64,000 bases of DNA, from assembly GCF_036746095.1 (NCBI RefSeq), contig NZ_DAIOEU010000014.1, forward strand, positions 19,004 to 83,003. Reading direction: 5' to 3'. The notes beneath the pieces are model-generated. The model saw nothing but the letters and a program-made list of their open reading frames with translations, had not been told where the DNA came from and did no database searches. The first letter of the stretch is position 1. Every line of letters starts with the position of its first letter. This DNA comes from Dyella_B sp036746095 (GTDB lineage Bacteria; Pseudomonadota; Gammaproteobacteria; Xanthomonadales; Rhodanobacteraceae). This document shows, in pieces, positions 36,123 through 44,402 of the stretch. The position numbers were made by a program, and so were the translations under genes.

Positions 36123-39100
36123 TCGCCGCGCTGATCCGCGTTTCGATCCGGTATCGCGTGTTCGTGCTGCTGGCCGCGCTGGCGCTGGCGGCGGTCGGTG
36201 TGTTCTCGGCGTGGCATACGTCCATCGACGCGCTACCCGATCTCTCCGACACCCAGGTCATCATCCGCACCAGCTACCCCGGCCAGTCGCCGCAAGTGGT
36301 GGAGGATCAGGTGACCTATCCGCTGGCCACCACCATGCTGTCGGTGCCCGGCGCGACCACGGTGCGCGCGTATTCGTTCTTCGGCGACTCCTACGTGGAT
36401 GTGTTGTTCAGCGACAGCACCGACCTCTACTGGGCACGCTCACGCGTGCTGGAATATTTGAGCCAGGCGCGCGATCGACTGCCGGCCGGCGTCAATCCCG
36501 CACTGGGTCCGGATGCCACCGGGCTGGGCTGGATCTACGAATACGCGCTGGTCGACCGCACCGGTCGACACGACATCGGCCAGCTCACCGCGCTGCAAAA
36601 CTGGAACCTGCGCTTCCAGCTGAAAACCGTGCCGGGTGTCGCCGAGGTGGCCACCCTGGGCGGCATGGACCGCGCCTGGCAGATCGTGCCCGATCCGCAG
36701 GCGCTGGCCGCGCGCGGCCTCACCGTGGCGCAGCTCGTTGATGCCGTGCGCGCCGCCAACGGCGCCAACGGCGGCTCGGTGATCGAGCAGGGTGAGGCCG
36801 AGCTGATGGTGCGCAGCGAGGGCTATCTCAAGACCCGCGCCGACTTCGAGAACGTGCCGATCGTCGCCAACGCGAACGGCGTGCCGGTGCGGCTGCGCGA
36901 CGTGGCGACGGTGCGCCGCGGTCCGACCTTCCGGCGCGGCCTCGCCGAACTGGACGGCCAGGGCGAAGTGGTCGGCGGCATCATCGTGATGCGCTCGGGT
37001 CAGAACGCCAAGGCCACCATCGCGGCGGTGAAGGCGCGTCTGGCGCAGTTGCAACGCAGCCTGCCGCCGGGCGTCGAGATCGTGCCCACCTACGACCGCT
37101 CCCAGCTGATCGACGCCACCGTGGAGAACGTCTGGCGAAAGTTGCTGGAGGAGTTTCTCGTCGTCACGCTGGTCTGCGCGCTGTTCCTCGGTCACCTGCG
37201 CTCGGCGCTGGTCGCCGTGATCACGTTGCCATTGGGCGTGTTGACCGCCTTCATCGTGATGAACCTGCAGGGCGTCACCGCGAACCTGATGTCGCTGGGC
37301 GGCATCGCGATCGCGATCGGTGCAATGGTCGATGCGGCGATCGTGATGATCGAGAACACCCACAAGCACCTGGAGCATTGGCGCGACGCGCACGATGGGC
37401 AAGAACCACAGGGCGCCGCCCGCTGGGCGCTGATCGCCGAGGCCACCGTGGAAGTGGGTCCGGCGCTGTTCGTGAGCCTGCTGATCATCGCGCTGTCGTT
37501 CGTGCCGGTGTTCGCGCTGCAAGGCCAGGAGGGCAAGCTGTTCAAGCCGCTGGCGTTTACCAAGACCTACGCGATGGCGGCGGCCGCGGGGCTGGCGGTG
37601 ACCCTGGTGCCGGTGCTGATGGGCTACCTGGTACGCGGACACCTGCGTGCCGAGCACGCCAATCCGATCAATCGCGGCCTGATCGCGCTGTACCGGCCGA
37701 TCCTCGACGTGGTGCTGCGTTTTCCGAAGGCCACGCTGGGGCTGGCCGCCTTGGTGCTGCTCACCGCACTGGTGCCGCTCAGCCAGCTCGGCAGCGAGTT
37801 CATGCCCGCGATGGACGAAGGCACGCTGCTGTACATGCCCACCGCACTGCCCGGGTTGTCAGCCGGCAAGGCCGCGCAGTTGCTGCAGCTGACCGACCGC
37901 ATGCTCAAGACCGTGCCGGAAGTCGCGCACGTGTTCGGCAAGGCGGGACGCGCCGACACCGCCACCGATCCGGCGCCGCTGGAGATGTTCGAGACCACCA
38001 TCACGTTCAAGCCGAAGAGCGAGTGGCGCCCCGGCATGACGATGGACAAGATCAAGGCCGCGCTGAACCAGGCCGTGCATGTGCCGGGTCTGACGAACCT
38101 GTTCGTGCCGCCGATCCGCAACCGCATCGACATGCTCTCCACCGGCATCAAGAGCCCGATCGGCATCAAGGTGCTGGGCACCGACCTGACCACGCTGCAG
38201 ACGGTCGCCGATCGCATCGAAGCAGTCGCCAAGACCGTGCCCGGGGTCAGCTCGGCCGTGGCCGAGCGTCCGACCAGCGGTCGCTATGTCGACGTGCATA
38301 TCCGCCGCGACGAGGCGGCACGCTATGGACTCACGCAGGAAGCCGTGCAGCAGCTGATCGCCACGGTGGTCGGCGGCGATCCGGTTGGCCAGAGCATCGA
38401 AGGACGCGAGCGTTTTCCGATCGTGGTGCGCTACCCGCGGGTGGACCGCGATTCGGTGCAGGCACTGCGGCAGCTGCCGATCGTGGCTGCGAACGGCGCC
38501 CAGCTCACGTTGAGCCAGGTCGCCGACATCACCGTTGCGGCGGGGCCGTCGATGCTGAAGAGCGAGGACGGCCAGCTGGCGACCTACGTCTACATCGACA
38601 CGGCCAGCAGCAACCTCGGCGGCGTGGTCGCCCGGCTGCAGCGCGCGGTGGCCCGGCAGGTCACGCTGCCGCCCGGCGTCACGCTGGAGTGGTCGGGGCA
38701 GTTCCAGTACCTCGCCAGCGCGGCGCAACGACTCAAGCTGGTGGTGCCGGTGGCATTGCTGATCATCTTCGGGCTGATCTATGCGGTGTTCCGGCGGACC
38801 AGTGAGGCGGCGCTCATCATGGCCAACGTGCCGCTGGCGCTGGTCGGCGGCCTGTGGCTGATCTGGCTGCTCGGCCATGCGGTATCAGTAGCCACGGTGA
38901 TCGGCTTCATCGCGCTGGCCGGCGTCGCCGCCGAGTTCGGCGTGGTGATGCTGCTGTACCTGCGCCATGCGTGGGATCGGCAACTTGCGCTGGATCCCCG
39001 TGCGGGTATCGACGCGCTGGATGAAGCCATTCGCCAAGGGGCCGCACAGCGCGTGCGGCCGTTGGCGATGACCGTGGCGGTGATCATCGCTGGCCTGCTG

Positions 39101-39298
39101 CCGATCCTGCTCGGCCACGGCGCTGGCTCCGAAGTCATGCAGCGCATCGCCGCACCGATGATCGGCGGCATGGTCACCGCGACGCTGCTGACCATGCTGG
39201 TGCTGCCGGCGGCGTTCCGTCTGCTGATGCGGTACCGGCTGCGCAAAGCAGCGCGATCCACCCCGACGTTTCATCCACCCCAGGAGATCCAACCATGA
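36119..39298 (+). CDS. cusA: Heavy-metal RND efflux transporter, Cu/Ag type
   Basis: The 1059-residue inner-membrane pump has the N-terminal helix SIRYRVFVLLAALALAAVGV and DALPDLSDTQVIIRTSYPGQ. The TM4 proton-relay signature is GGIAIAIGAMVDAAIVMIEN followed by THKHLE, the CusA form. The porter domain has EFMPAMDEGTLLYMPTALPG with methionines suited to Cu(I). It starts over the adaptor's stop and overlaps the cusF start. It uses proton flow to extrude Cu(I)/Ag(I) through CusC. Confidence 0.95.
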   Translation: MIAALIRVSIRYRVFVLLAALALAAVGVFSAWHTSIDALPDLSDTQVIIRTSYPGQSPQVVEDQVTYPLATTMLSVPGATTVRAYSFFGDSYVDVLFSDSTDLYWARSRVLEYLSQARDRLPAGVNPALGPDATGLGWIYEYALVDRTGRHDIGQLTALQNWNLRFQLKTVPGVAEVATLGGMDRAWQIVPDPQALAARGLTVAQLVDAVRAANGANGGSVIEQGEAELMVRSEGYLKTRADFENVPIVANANGVPVRLRDVATVRRGPTFRRGLAELDGQGEVVGGIIVMRSGQNAKATIAAVKARLAQLQRSLPPGVEIVPTYDRSQLIDATVENVWRKLLEEFLVVTLVCALFLGHLRSALVAVITLPLGVLTAFIVMNLQGVTANLMSLGGIAIAIGAMVDAAIVMIENTHKHLEHWRDAHDGQEPQGAARWALIAEATVEVGPALFVSLLIIALSFVPVFALQGQEGKLFKPLAFTKTYAMAAAAGLAVTLVPVLMGYLVRGHLRAEHANPINRGLIALYRPILDVVLRFPKATLGLAALVLLTALVPLSQLGSEFMPAMDEGTLLYMPTALPGLSAGKAAQLLQLTDRMLKTVPEVAHVFGKAGRADTATDPAPLEMFETTITFKPKSEWRPGMTMDKIKAALNQAVHVPGLTNLFVPPIRNRIDMLSTGIKSPIGIKVLGTDLTTLQTVADRIEAVAKTVPGVSSAVAERPTSGRYVDVHIRRDEAARYGLTQEAVQQLIATVVGGDPVGQSIEGRERFPIVVRYPRVDRDSVQALRQLPIVAANGAQLTLSQVADITVAAGPSMLKSEDGQLATYVYIDTASSNLGGVVARLQRAVARQVTLPPGVTLEWSGQFQYLASAAQRLKLVVPVALLIIFGLIYAVFRRTSEAALIMANVPLALVGGLWLIWLLGHAVSVATVIGFIALAGVAAEFGVVMLLYLRHAWDRQLALDPRAGIDALDEAIRQGAAQRVRPLAMTVAVIIAGLLPILLGHGAGSEVMQRIAAPMIGGMVTATLLTMLVLPAAFRLLMRYRLRKAARSTPTFHPPQEIQP

Positions 39299-39645
39299 AG
39301 AAGTACGTTTTCACCCTCGCATGCTCCAGTGCGCTGGCCTTGGCCTCGACCGCCGCGTTCGCCCAGCAGATGGATCCCAACATGCCTGGCATGGCCGGCA
39401 TGCAAGCGGCGAAGCCCACCCAGGCGCAGGGCGTGGGCATCGTCAAGGCGATCGATACGGCCAAGGGCACGATCACGCTGCAGCATCAGGCCATCGCCGC
39501 GATCGGCTGGCCGGCGATGACCATGACCTTCAAGGCCGATCCGCCGGCGCTGCTGCAAAAGGTGAAGGTGGGCGAGCAGGTGAAGTTCACCCTGCATCCG
39601 GCCGGCATGGCCAGCACGGTGACGGCGATCAGCCCGGCAGGTTGA
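39295..39645 (+). CDS. cusF: Periplasmic copper/silver chaperone CusF
   Basis: The 116-residue protein has a signal peptide (FTLACSSALALASTAAFAQQ) and a CusF OB-fold domain: GIVKAIDTAKGTITLQHQAI then IGWPAMTMTFKADPP. The Trp and the two Mets of WPAMTM, with the preceding His, form the known tryptophan-capped Cu(I) site. It overlaps the cusA stop by 4 bases. In E. coli cusF lies between cusC and cusB, so the terminal position here is a different arrangement. Confidence 0.94.
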   Translation: MKKYVFTLACSSALALASTAAFAQQMDPNMPGMAGMQAAKPTQAQGVGIVKAIDTAKGTITLQHQAIAAIGWPAMTMTFKADPPALLQKVKVGEQVKFTLHPAGMASTVTAISPAG

Positions 39646-39776
39646 TCGGGAACCGCCGCCAACCGGCGCTTGCCTCCGGCAGGGGCCGACCGGCGGGGGT
39701 GGCAGTGCGGCCACGTGCATCGTGAGGTTTGTGGCCGCACCTGTCCACGGTAGTCCGATGATTTTGGAGTACACCG

Positions 39777-40118
39777 ATGAAATCGCACACTGCGTATCTC
39801 GGCACCGCCCTGCTATTCACGGGCTTGACCATCGGCACGATCGCGCACGCGAACAATACTTACGCCGACGGCTGGATTGGTCATGTTAACGGACGGCAGC
39901 TGGACATCTGCTACCGGGTTACGCCACTGTCCGCCGTCGGCACGCGGCTGCAGGTCATGCGGGTGGCTTACGTGATTCCCAGCAAAGGCGTGCCCATTGA
40001 ACACTTCGCCTTGAGCGGGCAAGCCACCGTTACGTCGATCACGGACGCGCATTGCGTGCGGGCGGAACTGATCCAGGGCACGGCGCAGTGGGCAGATCAC
40101 ACGCGGCCCATGCCCTGA
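39777..40118 (+). CDS. Hypothetical secreted protein, 113 residues
   Basis: A signal peptide (LGTALLFTGLTIGTIAHANN) is followed by a small domain with two cysteines (LDICYRV and DAHCVRAEL), suitable for one disulfide. No Met/His-rich motif is present and I recognise no family. It sits 130 bases after cusF and converges with merR, so it may be the last gene of the cus unit or separately expressed. Confidence 0.6.
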   Translation: MKSHTAYLGTALLFTGLTIGTIAHANNTYADGWIGHVNGRQLDICYRVTPLSAVGTRLQVMRVAYVIPSKGVPIEHFALSGQATVTSITDAHCVRAELIQGTAQWADHTRPMP

Positions 40119-40251
40119 ACGGCACGACGACGAGGCCGCCAAGGCGGCATGCTCCGCGACGGGCCATGGCGGAGTGGTGAAGGCGTGGTTGCACCATCCA
40201 GCCGATGCGCTCCACCGGCGTCATGCCTGTCGCATCCTGCCTGCCGCCATT

Positions 40252-40659
40252 TCAGCGGGCATGCAGCGAGGCGATCAGCGGGCAGGACACGTTGCGCTGA
40301 CGCGTGCCGCATTGCTCGACAAGCGCAGCGAGGGCTGTTTCCATGCGTGCGAGGTCGGCCAGCCGATGGCGTACATCGGCCAGCCGCAGCGCGGCCAGAC
40401 TGGCCGCTTCCGTGCAATGGGTGCCGTCCTCCAGCCGCAATAGCTGCGCCACCTCATCGAGGCTGAATCCCAACCGCTGCGCGGATTTCACGAACTTCAC
40501 CCGCGCGACCTCCGCGTTTCCGTAGCGACGAATGCCGCCCGGAGGACGGGCGGGCTCCGCCAACAGGCGCTTGCGCTGGTAGAAGCGGATCGTCTCGACA
40601 TTGACTCCGGCTGCCTTGGCGAAGGCGCCGATGGAAAACGTTTCCTGCGTGGAGGGCAT
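40252..40659 (-). CDS. merR: MerR mercury-responsive regulator
   Basis: The 135-residue protein has the MerR helix-turn-helix and wing (FSIGAFAKAAGVNVETIRFY, ARPPGGIRRYG). The three mercury-binding cysteines are in the family spacing: DGTHCTEA, VEQCGTRQ and NVSCPLIA. This is the true Hg(II) MerR rather than CueR or PbrR. It is divergent from merC, with the operator between them. Start ATG at 40659 has GGAG upstream. It represses without mercury and activates by twisting the 19-bp spacer promoter. Confidence 0.9.
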   Translation of the reverse strand: MPSTQETFSIGAFAKAAGVNVETIRFYQRKRLLAEPARPPGGIRRYGNAEVARVKFVKSAQRLGFSLDEVAQLLRLEDGTHCTEAASLAALRLADVRHRLADLARMETALAALVEQCGTRQRNVSCPLIASLHAR

Positions 40660-40663
40660 GGAC

Positions 40664-40694
40664 TTGACTCCGTACTTGACTACGGGAATACCTT
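40664..40694 (+). promoter_or_regulatory. mer operator/promoter with 19-bp spacer
   Basis: TTGACT at 40664-40669 and TACCTT at 40689-40694 are separated by 19 bases. The spacer holds the dyad CCGTA-CTTGAC-TACGG (40670-40685). This is the classical MerR-controlled architecture and points toward merC. Confidence 0.85.
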
Positions 40695-40728
40695 AGATCA
40701 TCGGCATTCCGCGCGAAAGGAGAACCCC

Positions 40729-41151
40729 ATGTCCCTGCTCACTCGGCTGGCCGACAAGGCCGGACTGATCGGCAGTGTCGTCTCGGCGGCGGCCTGCGTG
40801 AATTGCTTTCCCGCCCTGGCCAGCCTCGGTGCGGCGATCGGGCTGGGCGTACTGAGTCCGTATGAAGGCCTGTTCATCCGCATCCTGTTGCCGGCGTTTG
40901 CCGCCATCGCGCTGCTCGCCAATGCGCTGGGCTGGCTCAGTCACCGGCAGTGGTCGCGTGCCGTGCTCGGTATGCTCGGTCCGCTGCTGGTGCTGCTGGC
41001 GGTATGGGTGATGCGGGCCAGTGGCCATCGCACCGGATGGCTCCTCTATCCGGGCCTGCTGCTGATGGTGGCGGTCTCAGTCCGCGATCTGCTGGCGCCG
41101 GCTCCCAGCGCGTCCTGCCGCACGGCCAGTGATGCGATGGATGCCCACTGA
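40729..41151 (+). CDS. merC: Mercury transport protein MerC
   Basis: The 140-residue membrane protein has four hydrophobic segments and the conserved Cys pair in VVSAAACVNCFPALASLGAA. NALGWLSHRQWSRAVLGMLG is highly typical of MerC. It imports Hg(II) across the inner membrane in normal mer operons, to be reduced by MerA. Here no merA, merT or merP accompanies it. It lies directly after the mer promoter. Import without reduction would sensitise the cell unless MerA is elsewhere or MerC has another job. Confidence 0.9.
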   Translation: MSLLTRLADKAGLIGSVVSAAACVNCFPALASLGAAIGLGVLSPYEGLFIRILLPAFAAIALLANALGWLSHRQWSRAVLGMLGPLLVLLAVWVMRASGHRTGWLLYPGLLLMVAVSVRDLLAPAPSASCRTASDAMDAH

Positions 41152-41221
41152 ATCGACACGATAGACATGGGCACAACGAAGACCCTGCCGACACTTCCCA
41201 TCCATTTCTCCGGCGAAACGC

Positions 41222-41437
41222 ATGACGACCGAACTCATCCTGCAGAGCACCCTGGCCTGTCCGCATTGCGGCCATCAGGCCACCGAGACCATGCCGACTG
41301 ACGCGTGCCAGTTCTTCTACGACTGTGCGGGTTGCGGCGAACTGCTCCGACCGAAAGCCGGCGACTGCTGCGTGTTCTGCTCCTACGGCAGCGTGCCGTG
41401 TCCACCGATCCAGCAACAGAAGTCGTGCTGCGGGTAG
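41222..41437 (+). CDS. GDCCVxC-domain small cysteine-rich protein
   Basis: The 71-residue protein has a zinc-ribbon-like start (LACPHCGHQATETM), then CQFFYDCAGCGELLRPKAGD and the name-giving GDCCVFCSYGSVPCPPIQ, ending SCCG. That is twelve cysteines in 71 residues. This family often follows merR or merC-type genes, and some members carry selenocysteine, so it is likely a thiol-based metal-binding or transfer protein. It follows merC by 70 bases and is probably cotranscribed. Confidence 0.85.
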   Translation: MTTELILQSTLACPHCGHQATETMPTDACQFFYDCAGCGELLRPKAGDCCVFCSYGSVPCPPIQQQKSCCG

Positions 41438-41545
41438 ACCATCTTCATAGGGGTCGGCTGGCGACTGTAGGGGCTGTCTGAATTCATCACGACCGGCGCC
41501 CAAGTGAAATTGTCTAACAGCGCGACTGTCGTTTAGGATCGAAGC

Positions 41546-41932
41546 ATGTATCGGTCTGCGCCATCCCTGCTGACTCGCCTGCGCCGCCACCGCGGTCTGT
41601 GGGTGTTGGCCGTGGCCGTGTTGCTGATCAAGCTGGTCAGCGGGTCGATCTGTATGGCCGATGGGCCGGGGGCGCGATTCGCTTCGACGACGACGGTCAC
41701 CGTCCCCCTGGTGGCGGATACCGCCGTCAGCCCGACAGCGGCTGACGATGCAAACAGCTGTCTCCTTGGCGAAGGAAGCGGCTGTCATTGCGCCTGTGCG
41801 CATTCGGTGACGTTGCCGGCCAGTGCACCGCTTCCCATCGCCCGGATGGAGGCGCACTTCGCGCCGCTCACCTTCCATTCGGGGGTCACGCCGGCCACCA
41901 CCGGCTCATTGTTGCGCCCTCCGATCGCCTGA
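41546..41932 (+). CDS. Hypothetical membrane-anchored protein preceding czcCBA
   Basis: The 128-residue protein has a basic start, one membrane segment (LWVLAVAVLLIKLVSGSIC) and a small Cys/His cluster (NSCLLGEGSGCHCACAHSVT). The C-terminal tail LLRPPIA resembles that of the CopL-like protein. Small proteins of this kind often precede czc operons (CzcI position). The family is not certain. A regulatory or metal-sensing leader-type role is inferred only from position and composition. Confidence 0.65.
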   Translation: MYRSAPSLLTRLRRHRGLWVLAVAVLLIKLVSGSICMADGPGARFASTTTVTVPLVADTAVSPTAADDANSCLLGEGSGCHCACAHSVTLPASAPLPIARMEAHFAPLTFHSGVTPATTGSLLRPPIA

Positions 41933-42003
41933 AACCGCTCCGTTACGCGACGCCACCGCCTGTGCGGTGCATCGCTTCGTGACCGTTTTCAGGAGATGGC
42001 TTC

Positions 42004-43308
42004 ATGTCTGTTTTTCGTTCGGCGCCGATCGGCGCCGTGTGTCTGTTGTATGCGGCGATGCTCGGTGCCGCCCCCGTATCCCATCCTTCCCCACCGATAG
42101 GTCCTCTGCCGACTGCGCTGGCATCGTCGCCCTTGCAGGAGGCGGTACACCGTATCTGGCAAGCCAGCCCCGAGGTGCAGGCCGCGCGGGCGGACCTTGA
42201 CGCGGCCCAGGCCCGTGCGCGCGCTGCAGCCCAGCCGCTGTACAACCCCTCGCTGTCGCTCGATGCGGAGAATGCGGACGTCAATCGGCGCACGGCCGGC
42301 ATCAGCCTGCCGCTGGATCTGTCCGGCAAGCGTCGTGCCCGGGCCAGTCAGGGCAAGGCCGACCTGCGCGCCGCCGAGGCGACCTATAACCTCTTGCGTC
42401 GCGACGTCGCGGCCCGTTGGTTGAAGGCGTGGTCGACGGCTGCACTCGCAGCCCGACAGAGCGAGCTGGGCCGACGTCGCCTGGCGCTGATGCAACGCTT
42501 CGATGATCTGGCCGCGCAACGGCTGAAGGTAGGCGACATCAGCAGTCCGGAGCGCGATTTGGCCGGTCTGGCCTTGGGCGAGGCGCAGGTGCAGCAAGCT
42601 ACTCTCGCCGGCAATGAAGCGGCGGCCCGTGCGGCATTGCTGGTCATCAGCGGCGATCAGCCGACCACGCTGCCACCGCTACCTATTGGCCTGTCGCCTG
42701 CGGCGGGCAGTGTTACGCCGTTGCCGGTCGATGAGCTGCCCGAACTGCGGCAGTCCCGTGCCCAACAAGCGAGCGCCGAAGCAGGCGTGCAAGTCGCCCG
42801 CCGGGCACGCATCCCCGACCCCACGCTCAGCCTGACCGGCGGACAGGTGCGCAGCGGGCCGCGCACCGATCAGGTGATCGGCTTGAGTGTTTCCATTCCC
42901 TTGCCGGTACTCAACACCGGCCGTGCCGAAGTGGATGCCGCCCGCGCGGAAGCCGATGCAGCCGCCGCTTCCGCGCGTTCGCGTCAGTTTGTGCTGCGTG
43001 CCAGCCTGCAGGAAACGCAGACCCGCTATGCCGCCTTGCGGCATGCCGCCGAGGCGTTCCGCGGTGGCCGGGCCGCCGCGTTCGAGGATCGCACCGCGTT
43101 GCTGGAAAAGCTCTGGCGCGCCGGTGAAATCAGCACCTCCGATTACCTCGTACAGCTCAAACAGAGCTTGGACACCGCGTTGTCCGGCCAAGAACTGGAA
43201 AGCCAGACCTGGCAGACCTGGTTCGATTACCTCACCGCTGCGGGCCGTCTCACTGACTGGCTCGATGGCCGCACTCAGGACGGCCTTAATCAGGAAATCT
43301 CGCGATGA
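42004..43308 (+). CDS. czcC: TolC-family outer-membrane channel of the czc-type system
   Basis: The 434-residue protein has a signal region (VCLLYAAMLGAAPVSHPS) and the outer-membrane efflux protein fold. Two repeats are visible, with AVHRIWQASPEVQAARADLD early and AGEISTSDYLVQLKQSLDTA late. It starts the C-B-A order of the second RND operon and overlaps the adaptor gene by 4 bases. It serves as exit duct for divalent cations. It is clearly distinct from the first TolC-type gene in this element. Confidence 0.88.
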   Translation: MSVFRSAPIGAVCLLYAAMLGAAPVSHPSPPIGPLPTALASSPLQEAVHRIWQASPEVQAARADLDAAQARARAAAQPLYNPSLSLDAENADVNRRTAGISLPLDLSGKRRARASQGKADLRAAEATYNLLRRDVAARWLKAWSTAALAARQSELGRRRLALMQRFDDLAAQRLKVGDISSPERDLAGLALGEAQVQQATLAGNEAAARAALLVISGDQPTTLPPLPIGLSPAAGSVTPLPVDELPELRQSRAQQASAEAGVQVARRARIPDPTLSLTGGQVRSGPRTDQVIGLSVSIPLPVLNTGRAEVDAARAEADAAAASARSRQFVLRASLQETQTRYAALRHAAEAFRGGRAAAFEDRTALLEKLWRAGEISTSDYLVQLKQSLDTALSGQELESQTWQTWFDYLTAAGRLTDWLDGRTQDGLNQEISR

Positions 43309-44402
43309 ATCCCTCTCTTTTGAAACGCAGTCTGCTGGGCATGGCGCTGCTGGCTGTGTTGGCCGGCCCCGTCATGGCGCAGGAACCGGCACCGGCCAAT
43401 CCACTCGCCCTGGACGCCAAGGCGATCAAGGACGCCGGTATTGTGCTCGACAAGGTTGCCCCCCGCGCCTTAACCGACGAACTCAAAGCCCCCGGCGAAG
43501 TGAAGGCCGATGCGTATTCCACCGTACTGGTGTCGCCGCGCGTGGAATCGCAGGTGCTGGCCCGCAAAGCCAAGCTCGGCGACGTAGTGAAAACCGGTGC
43601 GCCGTTGGTGGTGCTCTCCAGCGTGCAGGTCGCCGAGACGCAAGGTGCGTTGATCGTGGCCGAGCAGGACTGGCAACGGATCGCGTCGCTGGGGCCGCAG
43701 GCGGTCTCGGCACGGCGCTACAACGAAGCGAAGGTGCAGCGCGATCAGGCGCGTGCCAAGTTGCGTGCCTACGGACTGTCCGACGGTCAGATCGGTGGCC
43801 TGCTGCGCAAGGGTTCGGCCGGTGCGGATGGCAGCTTCGAGCTACTGGCCCCGGCCGGTGGTCGCGTCACCACCGACGAGTTCCTGGTCGGTGAGCGGGT
43901 GGAACCGGGCCGCACGCTGTTCACCCTGGTCAAGGAGGATTCGGTCTGGGTCGTCGCGCAGATGGCGCCGGCCGATGCCGAACGGGTCAAGCCCGATGCC
44001 GATGTCCGCATCCTCGTGCACGACACCGCGATCCCCGGCAAGGTCGTGCAGCGCTCGCATCAGACCGATGAGCGCACCCGCACGGTGCCGGTGCGCATCG
44101 AAGTCGACAACCGCCAGGATCTGCTGCATCCGGGTGAGCTGGTCGAAGCCCGCATCGCCGCCGGCAGCGCGGTGCCGAAGCTGGCCGTTCCCGCCGAAGC
44201 GATCGTGTTGCTGCAGAACCAGCCGACCGTGTTCCTCGCCAAAGGCAACGGCCCGTTCGAGCCGGCGTCGGTCATGGTTGGCGATACGCGTGATGGCTGG
44301 ACGGTGATCACGCAAGGCCTGAAATCCGGCGACACCTACGTGCGCAAGGGCGCGTTCGCTTTGAAGGCCCGCTTGCTGCGCTCGCAGCTGGGAGAAGAAT
44401 GA
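43305..44402 (+). CDS. czcB: RND periplasmic adaptor of the czc-type system
   Basis: The 365-residue protein has a signal peptide (SLLGMALLAVLAGPVMAQEP) and adaptor domains: an N-terminal barrel part (TVLVSPRVESQVLARKAKLG), the helical hairpin (NEAKVQRDQARAKLRAYGLS) and the C-terminal barrel (VWVVAQMAPADAERVKPDAD). It lacks the CusB-type metal-binding domain, in line with a divalent-cation system. It overlaps both neighbours. Confidence 0.9.
   Translation: MNPSLLKRSLLGMALLAVLAGPVMAQEPAPANPLALDAKAIKDAGIVLDKVAPRALTDELKAPGEVKADAYSTVLVSPRVESQVLARKAKLGDVVKTGAPLVVLSSVQVAETQGALIVAEQDWQRIASLGPQAVSARRYNEAKVQRDQARAKLRAYGLSDGQIGGLLRKGSAGADGSFELLAPAGGRVTTDEFLVGERVEPGRTLFTLVKEDSVWVVAQMAPADAERVKPDADVRILVHDTAIPGKVVQRSHQTDERTRTVPVRIEVDNRQDLLHPGELVEARIAAGSAVPKLAVPAEAIVLLQNQPTVFLAKGNGPFEPASVMVGDTRDGWTVITQGLKSGDTYVRKGAFALKARLLRSQLGEE

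Noticed and set aside
39777..40118. A second CusF or a CopC-type copper protein
   Set aside because: The protein is secreted but lacks the WxxM or His/Met ligands of those families.
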